Part shown: one piece after another, positions 34,254 through 42,844 of the stretch
How the letters are laid out: every line of letters begins with the position of its first letter
Position numbering within the stretch: position 1 is the stretch's first letter
Source: Sideroxyarcus sp.
GTDB lineage: Bacteria; Pseudomonadota; Gammaproteobacteria; Burkholderiales; Gallionellaceae
Direction of reading: 5' to 3'
Length of the DNA: 64,000 nt
Assembly (NCBI GenBank): GCA_030651895.1
Contig: JAUSBR010000009.1
Coordinates: forward strand, 88,354-152,353
Notes under the pieces: generated by a model
Database searches by the model: none
The model's input: the letters and a program-made list of their open reading frames with translations, nothing else
What the model was told of the DNA's origin: nothing
Made by a program: the position numbers and the translations under genes

Positions 34254-35672
34254 TTAGATGCCTTCGTGTGCCGCAATGGCGGCCGCGATCACCGCCGCCC
34301 TGAGTTCCGGCGGAACCTTGGTGATGTAATCCACCAGTTCCGGGTGGGACTCGACGAAGCTGGTATTGAAATCCGCGTTCCTGAAATCGGGATGCTGCAG
34401 GATCTCCTGGTAATACGGGATGGTCGTCTTCACGCCGTACACCACCATGTCGCTCAGCGCACGGCGGCCGCGCTCGACCACGCCTTCCCAGGTGAGCGCC
34501 CAGACAGTGAGCTTGGCGCACATCGAATCGAAATACGGCGGGATGACATAGCCGCTGTACATGGCGGCGTCGATACGCACACCGGGACCGCCGGGTGCGT
34601 AGTAACGCGTGATCTTGCCGAAGCTGGGCAGGAAACCGTTCTTGGGATCTTCCGCGTTGATGCGGAACTCCATCGCGTAACCGCGGAACTGCACGTCTTC
34701 CTGTTTGTATTGCAGCGGCAGACCGTCGGCGATGCGGATCTGCTCCTGCACGATGTCGATGCCGGTGATGGATTCGGTCACGGTGTGCTCGACCTGCACG
34801 CGCGTGTTCATCTCCATGAAATAGAAATCGCCGCTCTGGTCGAGCAAAAACTCGACCGTGCCCGCGTTCTCGTAACCGACCGCATGGCAGGCCTTCACCG
34901 CCAGCGAACCGATGTATTCGCGCTGCGCGGGTGTGATCTGCGGCGAGGGAGCGATCTCGATGAGTTTCTGGTTGCGGCGCTGGATGGAGCAGTCGCGCTC
35001 GAACAGGTGGATGGCGTTGCCGTGGCTGTCGCCCAGCACCTGCACTTCGATATGCTTGGGATTGACCACGCATTTCTCGAGGAATACTTCCGGCTTGCCG
35101 AAGGCCTTACTGGCCTCGGAGATCACGCGGTCGTAGTTGGCGAGCAGGTCTTTCTCGTTGTCACAACGGCGGATGCCGCGCCCGCCGCCGCCGTTGGTGG
35201 CCTTGAGCATGACGGGGTAACCGATCTGTTTGGCCAGCACACGCGCTTCTTCGACATCGGCAAGGTTACCTTCGCTGCCGGGCACGCAGGGGATACCGGC
35301 ATTGATCATGGCGGTGCGCGCCTGGATCTTGTCGCCCATCTGGCGGATCACATCGGCGCTCGGGCCGATGAACTTGATGCCGCGGCGTTCGCAGATCTCG
35401 GCCAGCTCGGGATTCTCGGAAAGGAAACCGTAGCCGGGATGCAGGGCATCGCAGCCGGAAGTCACGGCGACATTGACGATGTTATGCGCATTCAGATAGC
35501 CGGAGACCGGCTCTGCACCGAGGTTGTAGGCTTCGTCCGCTTTCTTGACATGCAATGCCTGACGATCCGCATCTGTATAGATGGCGACCGACTTGATGCC
35601 CATCTCTGAGCACGCACGCACGATGCGAACTGCGATCTCTCCTCGGTTGGCGACGAGTATTTTTTTAATCAC
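34254..35672 (-). CDS. pycA: pyruvate carboxylase subunit A (biotin carboxylase)
   Basis: A 472-residue ATP-grasp enzyme that carboxylates biotin with bicarbonate. Visible motifs are KKILVANRGEIAVRIVRA at the start, the glycine-rich ATP loop KATNGGGGRGIRRC, and the active-site segment MNTRVQVEHTVTE. A GTG start at 35672 is preferred because it gives the standard family N-terminus; upstream in-frame sequence is not conserved-looking. An AccC role in fatty acid synthesis is less likely given the adjacent pycB. Confidence 0.9.
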   Translation of the reverse strand: MIKKILVANRGEIAVRIVRACSEMGIKSVAIYTDADRQALHVKKADEAYNLGAEPVSGYLNAHNIVNVAVTSGCDALHPGYGFLSENPELAEICERRGIKFIGPSADVIRQMGDKIQARTAMINAGIPCVPGSEGNLADVEEARVLAKQIGYPVMLKATNGGGGRGIRRCDNEKDLLANYDRVISEASKAFGKPEVFLEKCVVNPKHIEVQVLGDSHGNAIHLFERDCSIQRRNQKLIEIAPSPQITPAQREYIGSLAVKACHAVGYENAGTVEFLLDQSGDFYFMEMNTRVQVEHTVTESITGIDIVQEQIRIADGLPLQYKQEDVQFRGYAMEFRINAEDPKNGFLPSFGKITRYYAPGGPGVRIDAAMYSGYVIPPYFDSMCAKLTVWALTWEGVVERGRRALSDMVVYGVKTTIPYYQEILQHPDFRNADFNTSFVESHPELVDYITKVPPELRAAVIAAAIAAHEGI

Positions 35673-35859
35673 GGGGATTTCCAATTTTGATTCGGCACGC
35701 AACTGCTGAATTGTAACATTCGACCCCGCCGAATGAGCCGATTTGGGGGAAATTTTCCCGAAAAAGTGCTGCGAAAGGAACTGATGAACGAGAGAGAACT
35801 GCAAAAATAAACTCGACAACGTTTATCAGATACCGCATGGAACCCAATGCGGGCGGGGA

Positions 35860-35883
35860 TTTAAACTGTATGCACAGTTTAAA
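35860..35883. repeat. 24-bp palindrome upstream of pycA
   Basis: TTTAAACTG, TATGCA, CAGTTTAAA: 9-bp perfect arms in the about 300-base gap (35673-35968) between pycA and the radical SAM gene. It sits 188 bases upstream of the pycA start, so it could be an operator or the hairpin ending the radical SAM transcript, but no T-run follows. Nothing else recognisable is in the gap. Confidence 0.4.
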
Positions 35884-35968
35884 TGGACTCCGACCAGCCA
35901 CGGGCCGTCGTCATCAAGAATACAACACCACTCTGCCACTGCGTATGCAGGAGGCATGTGCGAGCAGG

Positions 35969-36811
35969 TCAGGCCGAAACCCGCACATCCACACCCAAGG
36001 CCCGGATGCGCGCCGCAAAGCGCTCCAACTCAGCTTCCGGCAATGCGCTCAGGCGCGGGGCCTCTTCCTGCAACGAAGGCCGTGCCAGACCATAGATCAG
36101 CACGCCCCGGGGCCGGATACCCCCGCGCTGCAGGCCATTGAGGAAGTCCACATAGTCGTCTTCGTCCCGGCTGCTTGGCGCGATGCCGTCGATCGCGAAC
36201 CAGCAGGTCTGCAACCAGGTGTTCGGACAGCAGGAGATCGCGCTGACGAGGTTCTGCTGCACCTTGTCCATCGTCATCTTCGTATCGTTGACCAGCGCCA
36301 TGCCCGCCTCGCTGGCGCGGTCCAGCTTGAACCAGACTTCGCCGTTAAGCTGCGCCATGCGGCGCAGTCCCTGCTGCACGTTGTCTCGCTGCATCAGGCT
36401 GCCGTTGGTGATGAGAACCAGTTTCAGTTCGGCAGGTTTGAGCCTGCCGACAAGTTCGATGACCTCGTTGAATTCCTGCGCGCTGGTCGGCTCGCCGTTG
36501 CCGGACAGCGCGATGTCGTTGATGCGCCGCGCCTCCGGCGGCACGCGCTGCATGAAATCGCCGTGCTGCAAATCGTGCAGAAAACCGCCGAGCTCCTTTT
36601 CCAGCAAAGCCAGATCGACCGGCGGCGCGGTGCCGCGCGTGAGCTCCGGCACCTGGCAATAGATGCAGCGCCAGTTGCAGGCATTGTTGGTGTTGAGATT
36701 GACGCCGATGGAGACACCACCCGCGCGGCGCGAGACGACGGGATAGACATAGCGCAGCCCGGCGCTGTCGCGGCTGTGGTCGGTAACGTTCAATTTGGAT
36801 ATTTCAGTCAT
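35969..36811 (-). CDS. radical SAM protein
   Basis: 280 residues. The radical SAM [4Fe-4S] motif is NACNWRCIYCQV (CxxxCxxC) near residue 45; the glycine motif IALSGNGEPTSA follows, then LVLITNGSLM. No auxiliary cluster or SPASM-type cysteine set is evident, and the substrate is unknown. It resembles stand-alone radical SAM proteins annotated only by domain. The ATG reading MTEISKLNV is preferred over one 27 bases upstream that lies next to a REP repeat. Confidence 0.8.
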   Translation of the reverse strand: MTEISKLNVTDHSRDSAGLRYVYPVVSRRAGGVSIGVNLNTNNACNWRCIYCQVPELTRGTAPPVDLALLEKELGGFLHDLQHGDFMQRVPPEARRINDIALSGNGEPTSAQEFNEVIELVGRLKPAELKLVLITNGSLMQRDNVQQGLRRMAQLNGEVWFKLDRASEAGMALVNDTKMTMDKVQQNLVSAISCCPNTWLQTCWFAIDGIAPSSRDEDDYVDFLNGLQRGGIRPRGVLIYGLARPSLQEEAPRLSALPEAELERFAARIRALGVDVRVSA

Positions 36812-36827
36812 CAGTGGATACAACCTC

Positions 36828-36911
36828 GTAGGGCGCAATAAGCATAGCGCATTGCGCCGGATACAGGCATTACATCATTCGGCGCAATGCCCGTGGGTTA
36901 TTGCGCCCTAC
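36828..36911. repeat. REP pair (BIME) 1
   Basis: Two facing copies of a REP unit: GTAGGGCGCAATAAGC... at 36828-36858 and its inverted form ending TTATTGCGCCCTAC at 36881-36911. It lies between the radical SAM gene and the 3' end of the immunity gene. Confidence 0.85.
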
Positions 36912-36917
36912 ACCAGC

Positions 36918-37775
36918 TTACATCGCCTTGCCGAACAGTTTCCCCCACAGGCTTCGCTTGGCTTCGGGACGCACGGGATGGGTGCTGGGGCCATCGGGCC
37001 TCAGCAGGTCGCCGGGGTAGTGTTCATGTCCGAGGCACAAACTGTCGTCGAGGCCAAAGGCTTTGACGGCGGCGACGGCTTCGATGCACCAGCGGCCGAA
37101 GTAGCTGCCTTTTTCCAAGGGATGTTTGACGGGGTCGCCGTAGATGTACCACCACAACTGCTGGTTACCCTTGCGCGCAAGTTCGGCGTACCAGTGTTCG
37201 ACGAAATCGCGCAACAGAACGGCTTGTTGGTCTTTCGTGGCATCGATTGCTTTGAGCAATCTGGCGTAAGGCTTCTTATGGAGCAAGGCTATGCCGATCT
37301 TGCGATTGGGGGAGCGGCTGGCAATCACGCGATCAAGCAACACGTCTTCGCCTTCGCCGCCGATCAGGGCAAGCAGGCGTTGCCATTGTTCTTCTGGTAT
37401 CTCCAAGGCCAAAGCAAGACCGACCAGCCAGAAGCACCAGTTGTAGTGGTTGAGGTTGGAGAGTTCAAACGTCCAATCGCGGCAGGTCTTAAGGTTGTGC
37501 TTGGCGCATATCTCAGCGGACAGTTTGTTCGACAACTCCCAGGCGTCGAGTAGGCCGAGGAAGGGTTGGCTCAGGTCGCGGATGGGGTCACCGCGGGAAT
37601 AGCGACGAAGAACTAAATTGACGTGGTACTTTGATAAGTCAAAAGTGAACTGCGCCTCATATGTCGGGTTAGAACTAGGTTTGTTCAATAGTTCAAATTT
37701 CTCCTTTATTGCATTCGATAAAAATTCTGCTCTTTTATCCCAATAAACTTGATCTCCCATTGGTGCGCGAATCAT
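36918..37775 (-). CDS. PoNi-type (DUF1910/DUF1911) immunity protein
   Basis: 285 residues. The C-terminal region (GSYFGRWCIEAVAAVKAFGL, DDSLCLGHEHYPGDLL) matches the DUF1911 part of PoNi proteins, which neutralise PoNe DNase toxins delivered by type VI or related secretion; the N-terminal helices (YWDKRAEFLSNAIKEKFELL) fit DUF1910. I chose the ATG at 37775, after GGAGCAAGACC; the frame upstream is a separate coding remnant. No intact toxin gene is present, so it may be an orphan protective immunity gene. The 5' third is AT-rich. It is bracketed by REP repeats. Confidence 0.65.
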   Translation of the reverse strand: MIRAPMGDQVYWDKRAEFLSNAIKEKFELLNKPSSNPTYEAQFTFDLSKYHVNLVLRRYSRGDPIRDLSQPFLGLLDAWELSNKLSAEICAKHNLKTCRDWTFELSNLNHYNWCFWLVGLALALEIPEEQWQRLLALIGGEGEDVLLDRVIASRSPNRKIGIALLHKKPYARLLKAIDATKDQQAVLLRDFVEHWYAELARKGNQQLWWYIYGDPVKHPLEKGSYFGRWCIEAVAAVKAFGLDDSLCLGHEHYPGDLLRPDGPSTHPVRPEAKRSLWGKLFGKAM

Positions 37776-37912
37776 GGTCTTGCTCCCGACTGATTGATTC
37801 CTGAACTCAGTATTCGCGATGTATCTATTGGCTTGGGCCGTCCTGTCGGATCGAGTATTTGCACCTCTGTTGAGCCATCGGGCCGTGTAGTGACAACCCA
37901 CGTCTCAGCCCG
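37772..37912 (-). pseudogene. 3' remnant of a gene formerly coupled to the immunity gene
   Basis: 46 codons ending in a stop that overlaps the immunity-gene ATG (ATGA), the arrangement expected of a toxin-immunity pair. The peptide includes TWVVTTRPDGSTEVQILDPT and RPKPIDTSRIL. On its 5' side the frame runs straight into a REP repeat (37914-37996) and then the transposase gene, with no start codon or domain of its own. I infer a toxin C-terminus left after REP insertion or recombination; the family is not recognised. Confidence 0.5.
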
Positions 37913-37913
37913 C

Positions 37914-37996
37914 GTAGGGCGCAATAACCAACGGGCATTGCGCCGCATGTATGAAATAAACATCCGGTGCAATGCGCTGTGCTTATTGCACCCTAC
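37914..37996. repeat. REP pair (BIME) 2
   Basis: Facing REP units, GTAGGGCGCAATAACC... at 37914-37944 and ...TTATTGCACCCTAC at 37966-37996. Same family as the other two REP sites; it separates the toxin remnant from the transposase gene. Confidence 0.85.
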
Positions 37997-38027
37997 AAAA
38001 TCGGCAGTTCCATTCAATGGCCCCAAG

Positions 38028-38558
38028 TTAATCACCATATTCCAACTCTCCCTCACTCCCGTCCGCCCAATCCGCCGGATAGATGCCTTGGGCAACCAGC
38101 CGGTGAAACGTTGAATAAGGCCATTCTGCCACACGATCAACCAAGCCATGCTTCAGCGGGTTGATGTGCACGTAGTCCATATGCGCGCGAAAGTCGCGTT
38201 CATCCCGAATCAGGTGTTCCCAGTAACGCCGTTGCCAGATGCCGCGCTCGCCGCGCCGGGTGCGCACGGCCGATATTCTTTCGTTGCGGGGCAAGGCTTT
38301 GGAGAAGTCCATCTTGATCAACCGCCAGCGTGTCGCAAAGTCCGCATCCCCGGGCGGCAATTCGATCACGCAGTGCAGGTGTTCGGGCAATACCACCCAG
38401 CCATGTATCCGGAACGGGTGACGTTGTTGCACCGATTTAACCACGGTGCGTAGTGTTTCGATGTGTCGGGTCAGCAGGTCGTTGTCTTGCCGTTGCAGCA
38501 AGTTGACGGTGAAGAAGTAGGTTCCGCCCGGATGCCAGGCGCGGCGGTAGTCAGGCAT
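38028..38558 (-). CDS. REP-associated tyrosine transposase (RAYT, Y1/HUH family)
   Basis: 176 residues of the TnpA_REP type related to IS200/IS605 transposases. The HUH motif is in VVLPEHLHCVI, and the conserved tyrosine region is GIWQRRYWEHLIRDERDF, followed by YVHINPLKHGLV. RAYTs process and spread REP sequences and are usually single copy. Here the gene is flanked by REP copies on both sides (37914-37996 and 38587-38617) and by a third pair 1.1 kb away. It stands directly after nlpD. Confidence 0.88.
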   Translation of the reverse strand: MPDYRRAWHPGGTYFFTVNLLQRQDNDLLTRHIETLRTVVKSVQQRHPFRIHGWVVLPEHLHCVIELPPGDADFATRWRLIKMDFSKALPRNERISAVRTRRGERGIWQRRYWEHLIRDERDFRAHMDYVHINPLKHGLVDRVAEWPYSTFHRLVAQGIYPADWADGSEGELEYGD

Positions 38559-38586
38559 AACGGGAGTATTGCGGAGGTTGGCATTC

Positions 38587-38617
38587 GGCGCAATGCCCGT
38601 TGGTTATTGCGCCCTAC
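38587..38617. repeat. single REP upstream of the RAYT gene
   Basis: GGCGCAATGCCCGTTGGT followed by TATTGCGCCCTAC, same family as the REP pairs at 36.8 and 37.9 kb, 9 bases beyond the nlpD stop. Confidence 0.8.
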
Positions 38618-38625
38618 GGTTTTGC

Positions 38626-39591
38626 CTACGACTTGATAAGCGGCAGATACTTCGCCGGATCGACCGGCTTGCCGAACTTGCGGATCTCGAAGTGCAGCTT
38701 GACCTGGTCGGCGTCGCTATTGCCCATCTCGGCGATCTTCTGGCCCTTGCCCACGTTCTGGCCCTCTTTCACCAGGATGCGGTCGTTGTGCGCGTAGGCG
38801 CTGAGGTAGGTCTTGTTGTGCTTGATGATGATGAGCTTGCCGTAGCCGCGCAGGCCGCTGCCGCTGTACACCACTTTGCCGGAGGAGCTGGCCACCACCG
38901 GCTGGCCGCGTGCGCCGACGATGTCCACACCCTTGCGGTTGTCGCTCTCGGAGAAACCGGCGACCAGTTTGCCGCTGGTCGGCATGCCCCACTCGAGCGG
39001 GGATTCGTCATCCACTTTGGGGACCGATGAGACCGGTTGCTTCTTTGGTATCGCCGCGACGACCGCGGGCCTGGACACGGCCACCGCGCGGGAAGGCGGG
39101 CCCTGCTGTAAACGTTCGGCCTGCACCAGTGCGCTTTCGGTATAGGCCAGTTTGCCGACCTTGGGGTAGCTCTTCACTTCAACCGGCTGTTCCGCCACCT
39201 GCGAATCCATGATCGGTCTGGGCAGATTGGCCTGATTCGATGCTCCGGCCACCGGGATGCGCAGTTGCAATTGCTGGCCGATCTTGATCGCTGCAGGATT
39301 GTCGATATCGTTCCAGTCCGCCACGTCGCGGAAATCGACGCCGTTGATGAATGCGATGCTGTAGAGGGTGTCGCCCTTCTGCACAATATGGATGCGCGTG
39401 ACGGTCTCGTATTCGGAATCCATCACCGGTTTTTTGTTTTCCGGGATCTGCGCGGACGCGACGGGCGGACGTTTATCTGCACCGTACTCCATGACGGGCG
39501 CACGCCGACCGCTGGCTGCGGGGACGGCACATCCAGCCAGCACGACGGCGGCCAGAGCCAATGTTCCCCACTGCGAAATCTTCATGTTCAT
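38626..39591 (-). CDS. nlpD: lipoprotein NlpD (LysM plus LytM/M23 domain)
   Basis: 321 residues. A lipoprotein signal ends in VVLAGC (lipid-modified Cys21). A LysM domain (about 68-112, HIVQKGDTLYSIAFINGV) binds peptidoglycan, and a C-terminal M23-like domain (about 215-315, KGVDIVGARGQPVVASSSGK and LHFEIRKFG) follows. As in E. coli NlpD, the first zinc-ligand motif is degenerate (no HxxxD), so it is probably a non-catalytic activator of an amidase such as AmiC. Its start overlaps the pcm stop by 4 bases. Confidence 0.93.
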   Translation of the reverse strand: MNMKISQWGTLALAAVVLAGCAVPAASGRRAPVMEYGADKRPPVASAQIPENKKPVMDSEYETVTRIHIVQKGDTLYSIAFINGVDFRDVADWNDIDNPAAIKIGQQLQLRIPVAGASNQANLPRPIMDSQVAEQPVEVKSYPKVGKLAYTESALVQAERLQQGPPSRAVAVSRPAVVAAIPKKQPVSSVPKVDDESPLEWGMPTSGKLVAGFSESDNRKGVDIVGARGQPVVASSSGKVVYSGSGLRGYGKLIIIKHNKTYLSAYAHNDRILVKEGQNVGKGQKIAEMGNSDADQVKLHFEIRKFGKPVDPAKYLPLIKS

Positions 39592-40256
39592 GCTTTTCCC
39601 ATCACCAGCGGTACGAATTTGACTGCTTCCAGACGGCTCTCGCGAAAACCGTTCTCATCGCGCTCGATCAGGTAGAGGTATTGTTCCTGCGTCCCCATCG
39701 GCAGGACCATTCTACCACCGACGGTAAGCTGCTCCCGCAGCACGGCGGACAGTGCGGGCGCGGCGCAGGCCATGATGACGCCGTCGAACGGCGCGGCATC
39801 CGGCAGGCCCGCAGAGCCGTCGATATAACGCAGATTGACATTGTTGATCTTGAGTTCGCGCAGCGTCTTACGCGCGCGTTCGTACAGCGGCTGGATGCGT
39901 TCGAGCGAGTAGACCTCTTTCGCAACGCGCGACAGCACCGCCGCCTGATAGCCGCAGCCGGTGCCGATCTCCAGCACGCGGTTGAGCTGCTTGCCGTTGC
40001 GCAGCACTTCGGTCATGCGCGCGACGATGTAGGGTTGCGAGATGGTCTGGCCGTGGCCGATGGGCAGCGACACGTCGTCGTAGGCACGCGTTCCCAGCGC
40101 TTCGTCGATGAAGATGTGGCGCGGAATCTCGTTCATCGCCGCCAGCACGGTCTCGTCCTTGATGCCTTCGTTGCGCAGGCGCTCGATAAGCCTGCCGCGC
40201 GTGCGCGCGGAGGTCATGCCGATGCCGGCGTGGCGGAGGTTGGTCAAGTCAACCAT
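39588..40256 (-). CDS. pcm: protein-L-isoaspartate O-methyltransferase
   Basis: 222 residues, repairs isoaspartyl residues using SAM. Motifs: [19 protein letters not shown], the SAM loop [19 protein letters not shown] and [10 protein letters not shown]. An internal ATG (MTSARTRGR, 40217) is a possible alternative start, since the family usually begins close to it. The start overlaps the end of surE by 13 bases, in the classic surE-pcm-nlpD order. Confidence 0.95.
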   Translation of the reverse strand: MVDLTNLRHAGIGMTSARTRGRLIERLRNEGIKDETVLAAMNEIPRHIFIDEALGTRAYDDVSLPIGHGQTISQPYIVARMTEVLRNGKQLNRVLEIGTGCGYQAAVLSRVAKEVYSLERIQPLYERARKTLRELKINNVNLRYIDGSAGLPDAAPFDGVIMACAAPALSAVLREQLTVGGRMVLPMGTQEQYLYLIERDENGFRESRLEAVKFVPLVMGKA

Positions 40257-40984
40257 GCTTTTACCGCATCTAGCTGGCTGTACTGGGTGAGGTCGATCTG
40301 CAAGGGCGTGATGGAGACGCGACCCTGCGACGTGGCGTGGAAATCGGTGCCCTCGCCCGCGTCCTGCGCCTTGCCCGCCGGGCCGACCCAGTACACCGGT
40401 TGGCCGTGCGGGTTGAGGCTCTTGATGACCGGCTCGGCCTTGTGGCGCTTGCCCAGGCGGGTGACTTCCATGCCGGTCAATTGTTCGTAGGGCACATCGG
40501 GCACGTTCACGTTGAGCAACCAGGGATGCATCTGCTTGTCCTGCATGAAGCGCTGCACCAGTTCCACCGCCACTTTGCCCGCCGTGTCGTAATGCTGCGC
40601 CTCGTGCCCGGTCATGGAGATGGCGATGGCGGGGATGCCGAGCAGGAAGCCTTCGGTCGCGGCGGCCACGGTGCCGGAATAGATGGTGTCGTCGCCCATG
40701 TTGGCGCCGGAGTTGATGCCGGAGACCACGATGTCCGGCTGTGTGTCCAGCATGCCGGTGACGGCCATGTGCACACAGTCGGTGGGAGTGCCGTCGACAT
40801 AGTAGAAACCGCTGGCCGCCTTGCGCAGATTGAGCGGACGGTTGAGCGTGAGCGAATTGCTGGCGCCGCTGCGGTCGCGCTCGGGGGCGACGACCGTGAC
40901 TTCGGCGATGGCGGAAAGGTGTTTGGCCAGGCAGGCCAGGCCCGGCGCGAAATAGCCGTCGTCGTTACTGATAAGGATGCGCAT
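40244..40984 (-). CDS. surE: 5'/3'-nucleotidase SurE
   Basis: 246 residues, a metal-dependent survival nucleotidase. The N-terminal signature [15 protein letters not shown] carries the two metal-binding aspartates; further motifs are [27 protein letters not shown] and [20 protein letters not shown]. The ATG was chosen so that the conserved N-terminus is the protein start. First gene of the surE-pcm-nlpD run. Confidence 0.96.
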   Translation of the reverse strand: MRILISNDDGYFAPGLACLAKHLSAIAEVTVVAPERDRSGASNSLTLNRPLNLRKAASGFYYVDGTPTDCVHMAVTGMLDTQPDIVVSGINSGANMGDDTIYSGTVAAATEGFLLGIPAIAISMTGHEAQHYDTAGKVAVELVQRFMQDKQMHPWLLNVNVPDVPYEQLTGMEVTRLGKRHKAEPVIKSLNPHGQPVYWVGPAGKAQDAGEGTDFHATSQGRVSITPLQIDLTQYSQLDAVKAWLT

Positions 40985-41064
40985 CGGAATACAGCCAGGC
41001 AATACTGGAATTCGTTAGATAAGACCGAATGTTAGCCGCCTTTTCCGTTTGCTTCCAGCTTGTT

Positions 41065-42666
41065 TTAAGCCGGGCCCGCCCACTCGATGCCCACCTGCTC
41101 GTAGTCCTCGCCCTCGGCCATGAGCTGCACCAGCTTGATATCGCGGCTGTTGTCGCCCATCAGCGCCTGATAGAAGTTGCCGGGCACGAAGGCGCCGGTC
41201 TCCATGAGCAGGGTGGCGTTGCGCAGGCTGTTCTGCGCATCCGGCATCAGGATGGCGGGCAGATAGGTGTACTGGAACGAGCCGGAGCTGGTCTCCCAGT
41301 TGGAGGCTTTCTCGGCGCCCTTGCCCAGCGCGCGCAACCAGATGGAGAGCGGTTTCTTGGCGATGATGGCGACGACCAGATGCACGTTGTCCGCGGTATC
41401 GGTGTGGATGCGCCGGATCGCGCCCACCCACCACAGCGGATTGTTCTGCGTCTTGATGCCGCACAGGTCGCCGACCTTGACCCAGGCACCCGCGCTCTTT
41501 GCCAGCTTGATGCCGATCTCGTCGATACTGATGTCGCTGACCGTCCACACTTCGGCGCTGAAATCGATCTCCTCGTCCGCGGCCAGACCCATCTTGTTTG
41601 ATTTTTGCTGCTCGGCATCGGCGGCAACCAGTTCGATGCGCGTGACCATCTGGCTGATCAGGCGGAAGCCGTGAATCACCTCGACGGTGGTATTGATGCC
41701 GCGATGGTCCTGATGATGCAGCGGCGGCTGCGCCGCCCACCAGGTCAGCAGATGTTTGAGCACAGTGAGTTTGCCGCCTGGGGTGAACTCGCTGCCGAAG
41801 CGCCGCTCCTGCCAGACCGGATCGTCCTCGTTCTGTTTCTCAATCTTCTCCACCGCGACCAGCGCGCGCACCGCGCCGAAATAACGCATGTCGGGTGTCG
41901 CCTCGCCATGGGCACGTTGCGGCGCTGCGCCTGCGGCGAGATCGAATTGATAAGGGCAGTCGGCATCCGCCGCTGGCTTGAGGTCGAAGAAACTGCACAG
42001 GCGTCCGGCGATGCGGTAGCTCACCTCGATCTGGTCCGGCGCCAGTTCGTCCGGCGCGGCGACATACATCATCAGCGCGCGCAGCAGTTCGCGCTGCGGA
42101 CTGGCATGGATGACATTGCCGGTATAGGCCAGCACCATGCTCTCGGCGATCTGCTCGGCCTCGATGAAACGTTGGCAGGCCGCGATCTGTTGCCACACAG
42201 TCGGTTCGATATCGAGATAGCGCATCAGCTCCAGCTTCATCTGCTCGCCGATGGCGCGCGCCCAGCGCACGCAGAGCAAAGGCATCTGCTGGCGCATCTC
42301 GAATGAGTGCTTGTCGGTGGCGCGATATTCTTCCACACAGGCGGCATAGGCCTCGGCCAGTGCCTTAGCGTAGGCATGGATGCTCTGCCATTGATGCACG
42401 CCCTTGAAGTCCTGCAGATGCGGCACGGCCAGATATTGGTGCAGGAATCCGGTGTAGACAGCCAGCGAGGTCTCGTCCAGCAACAGGATGATGGCGGCGC
42501 GCAACTCGGGATGGAAACCCTTGGCGGACTTGATCGAATCGAGCCAGAAGGTGATGTCGTCCAGCGCCTTGCGCGGATCGTCCTCCGGCAGTTCGGCGAT
42601 CAGCCGCTTCGCCTCATCAATATTGAACAGGGGATGATCCGGCTTTCCTTCAAACAGACTGAACAT
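41065..42666 (-). CDS. conserved hypothetical protein, 533 residues
   Basis: Soluble; the N-terminal about 260 residues are helical (DETSLAVYTGFLHQYL, RWARAIGEQMKLELMRYL) and the C-terminal half is more beta-rich (AEVWTVSDISIDEIGIKLA, WWVGAIRRIHTDTADNVHL, ending GIEWAGPA). The C-terminal part is reminiscent of PilZ-like beta barrels, but I cannot identify the residues that bind c-di-GMP, so this is only a guess. No signal peptide. AGGGATAC precedes the start. It is 80 bases upstream of surE and might share its promoter. Confidence 0.6.
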   Translation of the reverse strand: MFSLFEGKPDHPLFNIDEAKRLIAELPEDDPRKALDDITFWLDSIKSAKGFHPELRAAIILLLDETSLAVYTGFLHQYLAVPHLQDFKGVHQWQSIHAYAKALAEAYAACVEEYRATDKHSFEMRQQMPLLCVRWARAIGEQMKLELMRYLDIEPTVWQQIAACQRFIEAEQIAESMVLAYTGNVIHASPQRELLRALMMYVAAPDELAPDQIEVSYRIAGRLCSFFDLKPAADADCPYQFDLAAGAAPQRAHGEATPDMRYFGAVRALVAVEKIEKQNEDDPVWQERRFGSEFTPGGKLTVLKHLLTWWAAQPPLHHQDHRGINTTVEVIHGFRLISQMVTRIELVAADAEQQKSNKMGLAADEEIDFSAEVWTVSDISIDEIGIKLAKSAGAWVKVGDLCGIKTQNNPLWWVGAIRRIHTDTADNVHLVVAIIAKKPLSIWLRALGKGAEKASNWETSSGSFQYTYLPAILMPDAQNSLRNATLLMETGAFVPGNFYQALMGDNSRDIKLVQLMAEGEDYEQVGIEWAGPA

Positions 42667-42844
42667 TTTGTATCCCTAGGCCCGTCACACAGGTACCGCA
42701 TTATATTCAGGATATCGGCGCTATGCCGCATTACCCTGGTTTACGCACACATGGACGGCTGCGCGAATGTTTGCCTGCCGCGGCCAACTGTGGGAGGATA
42801 GTTCCCGCTTGCCTCTTTACAACCGTCTCTATCTGGAGAACACC

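Noticed and set aside
34248..35609. 453-codon plus-strand frame over pycA
   Set aside because: Antisense to the biotin carboxylase with intact catalytic motifs; no domain of its own.
35673..35968. Possible tRNA gene in the pycA upstream gap
   Set aside because: No T-loop (GTTCRA) or acceptor stem could be found; the palindrome there does not fit a cloverleaf.
36000..39000. Complete insertion sequence or integrative element around the RAYT
   Set aside because: No terminal repeats, integrase or attachment-site duplication; the REP copies and single RAYT gene explain the structure.
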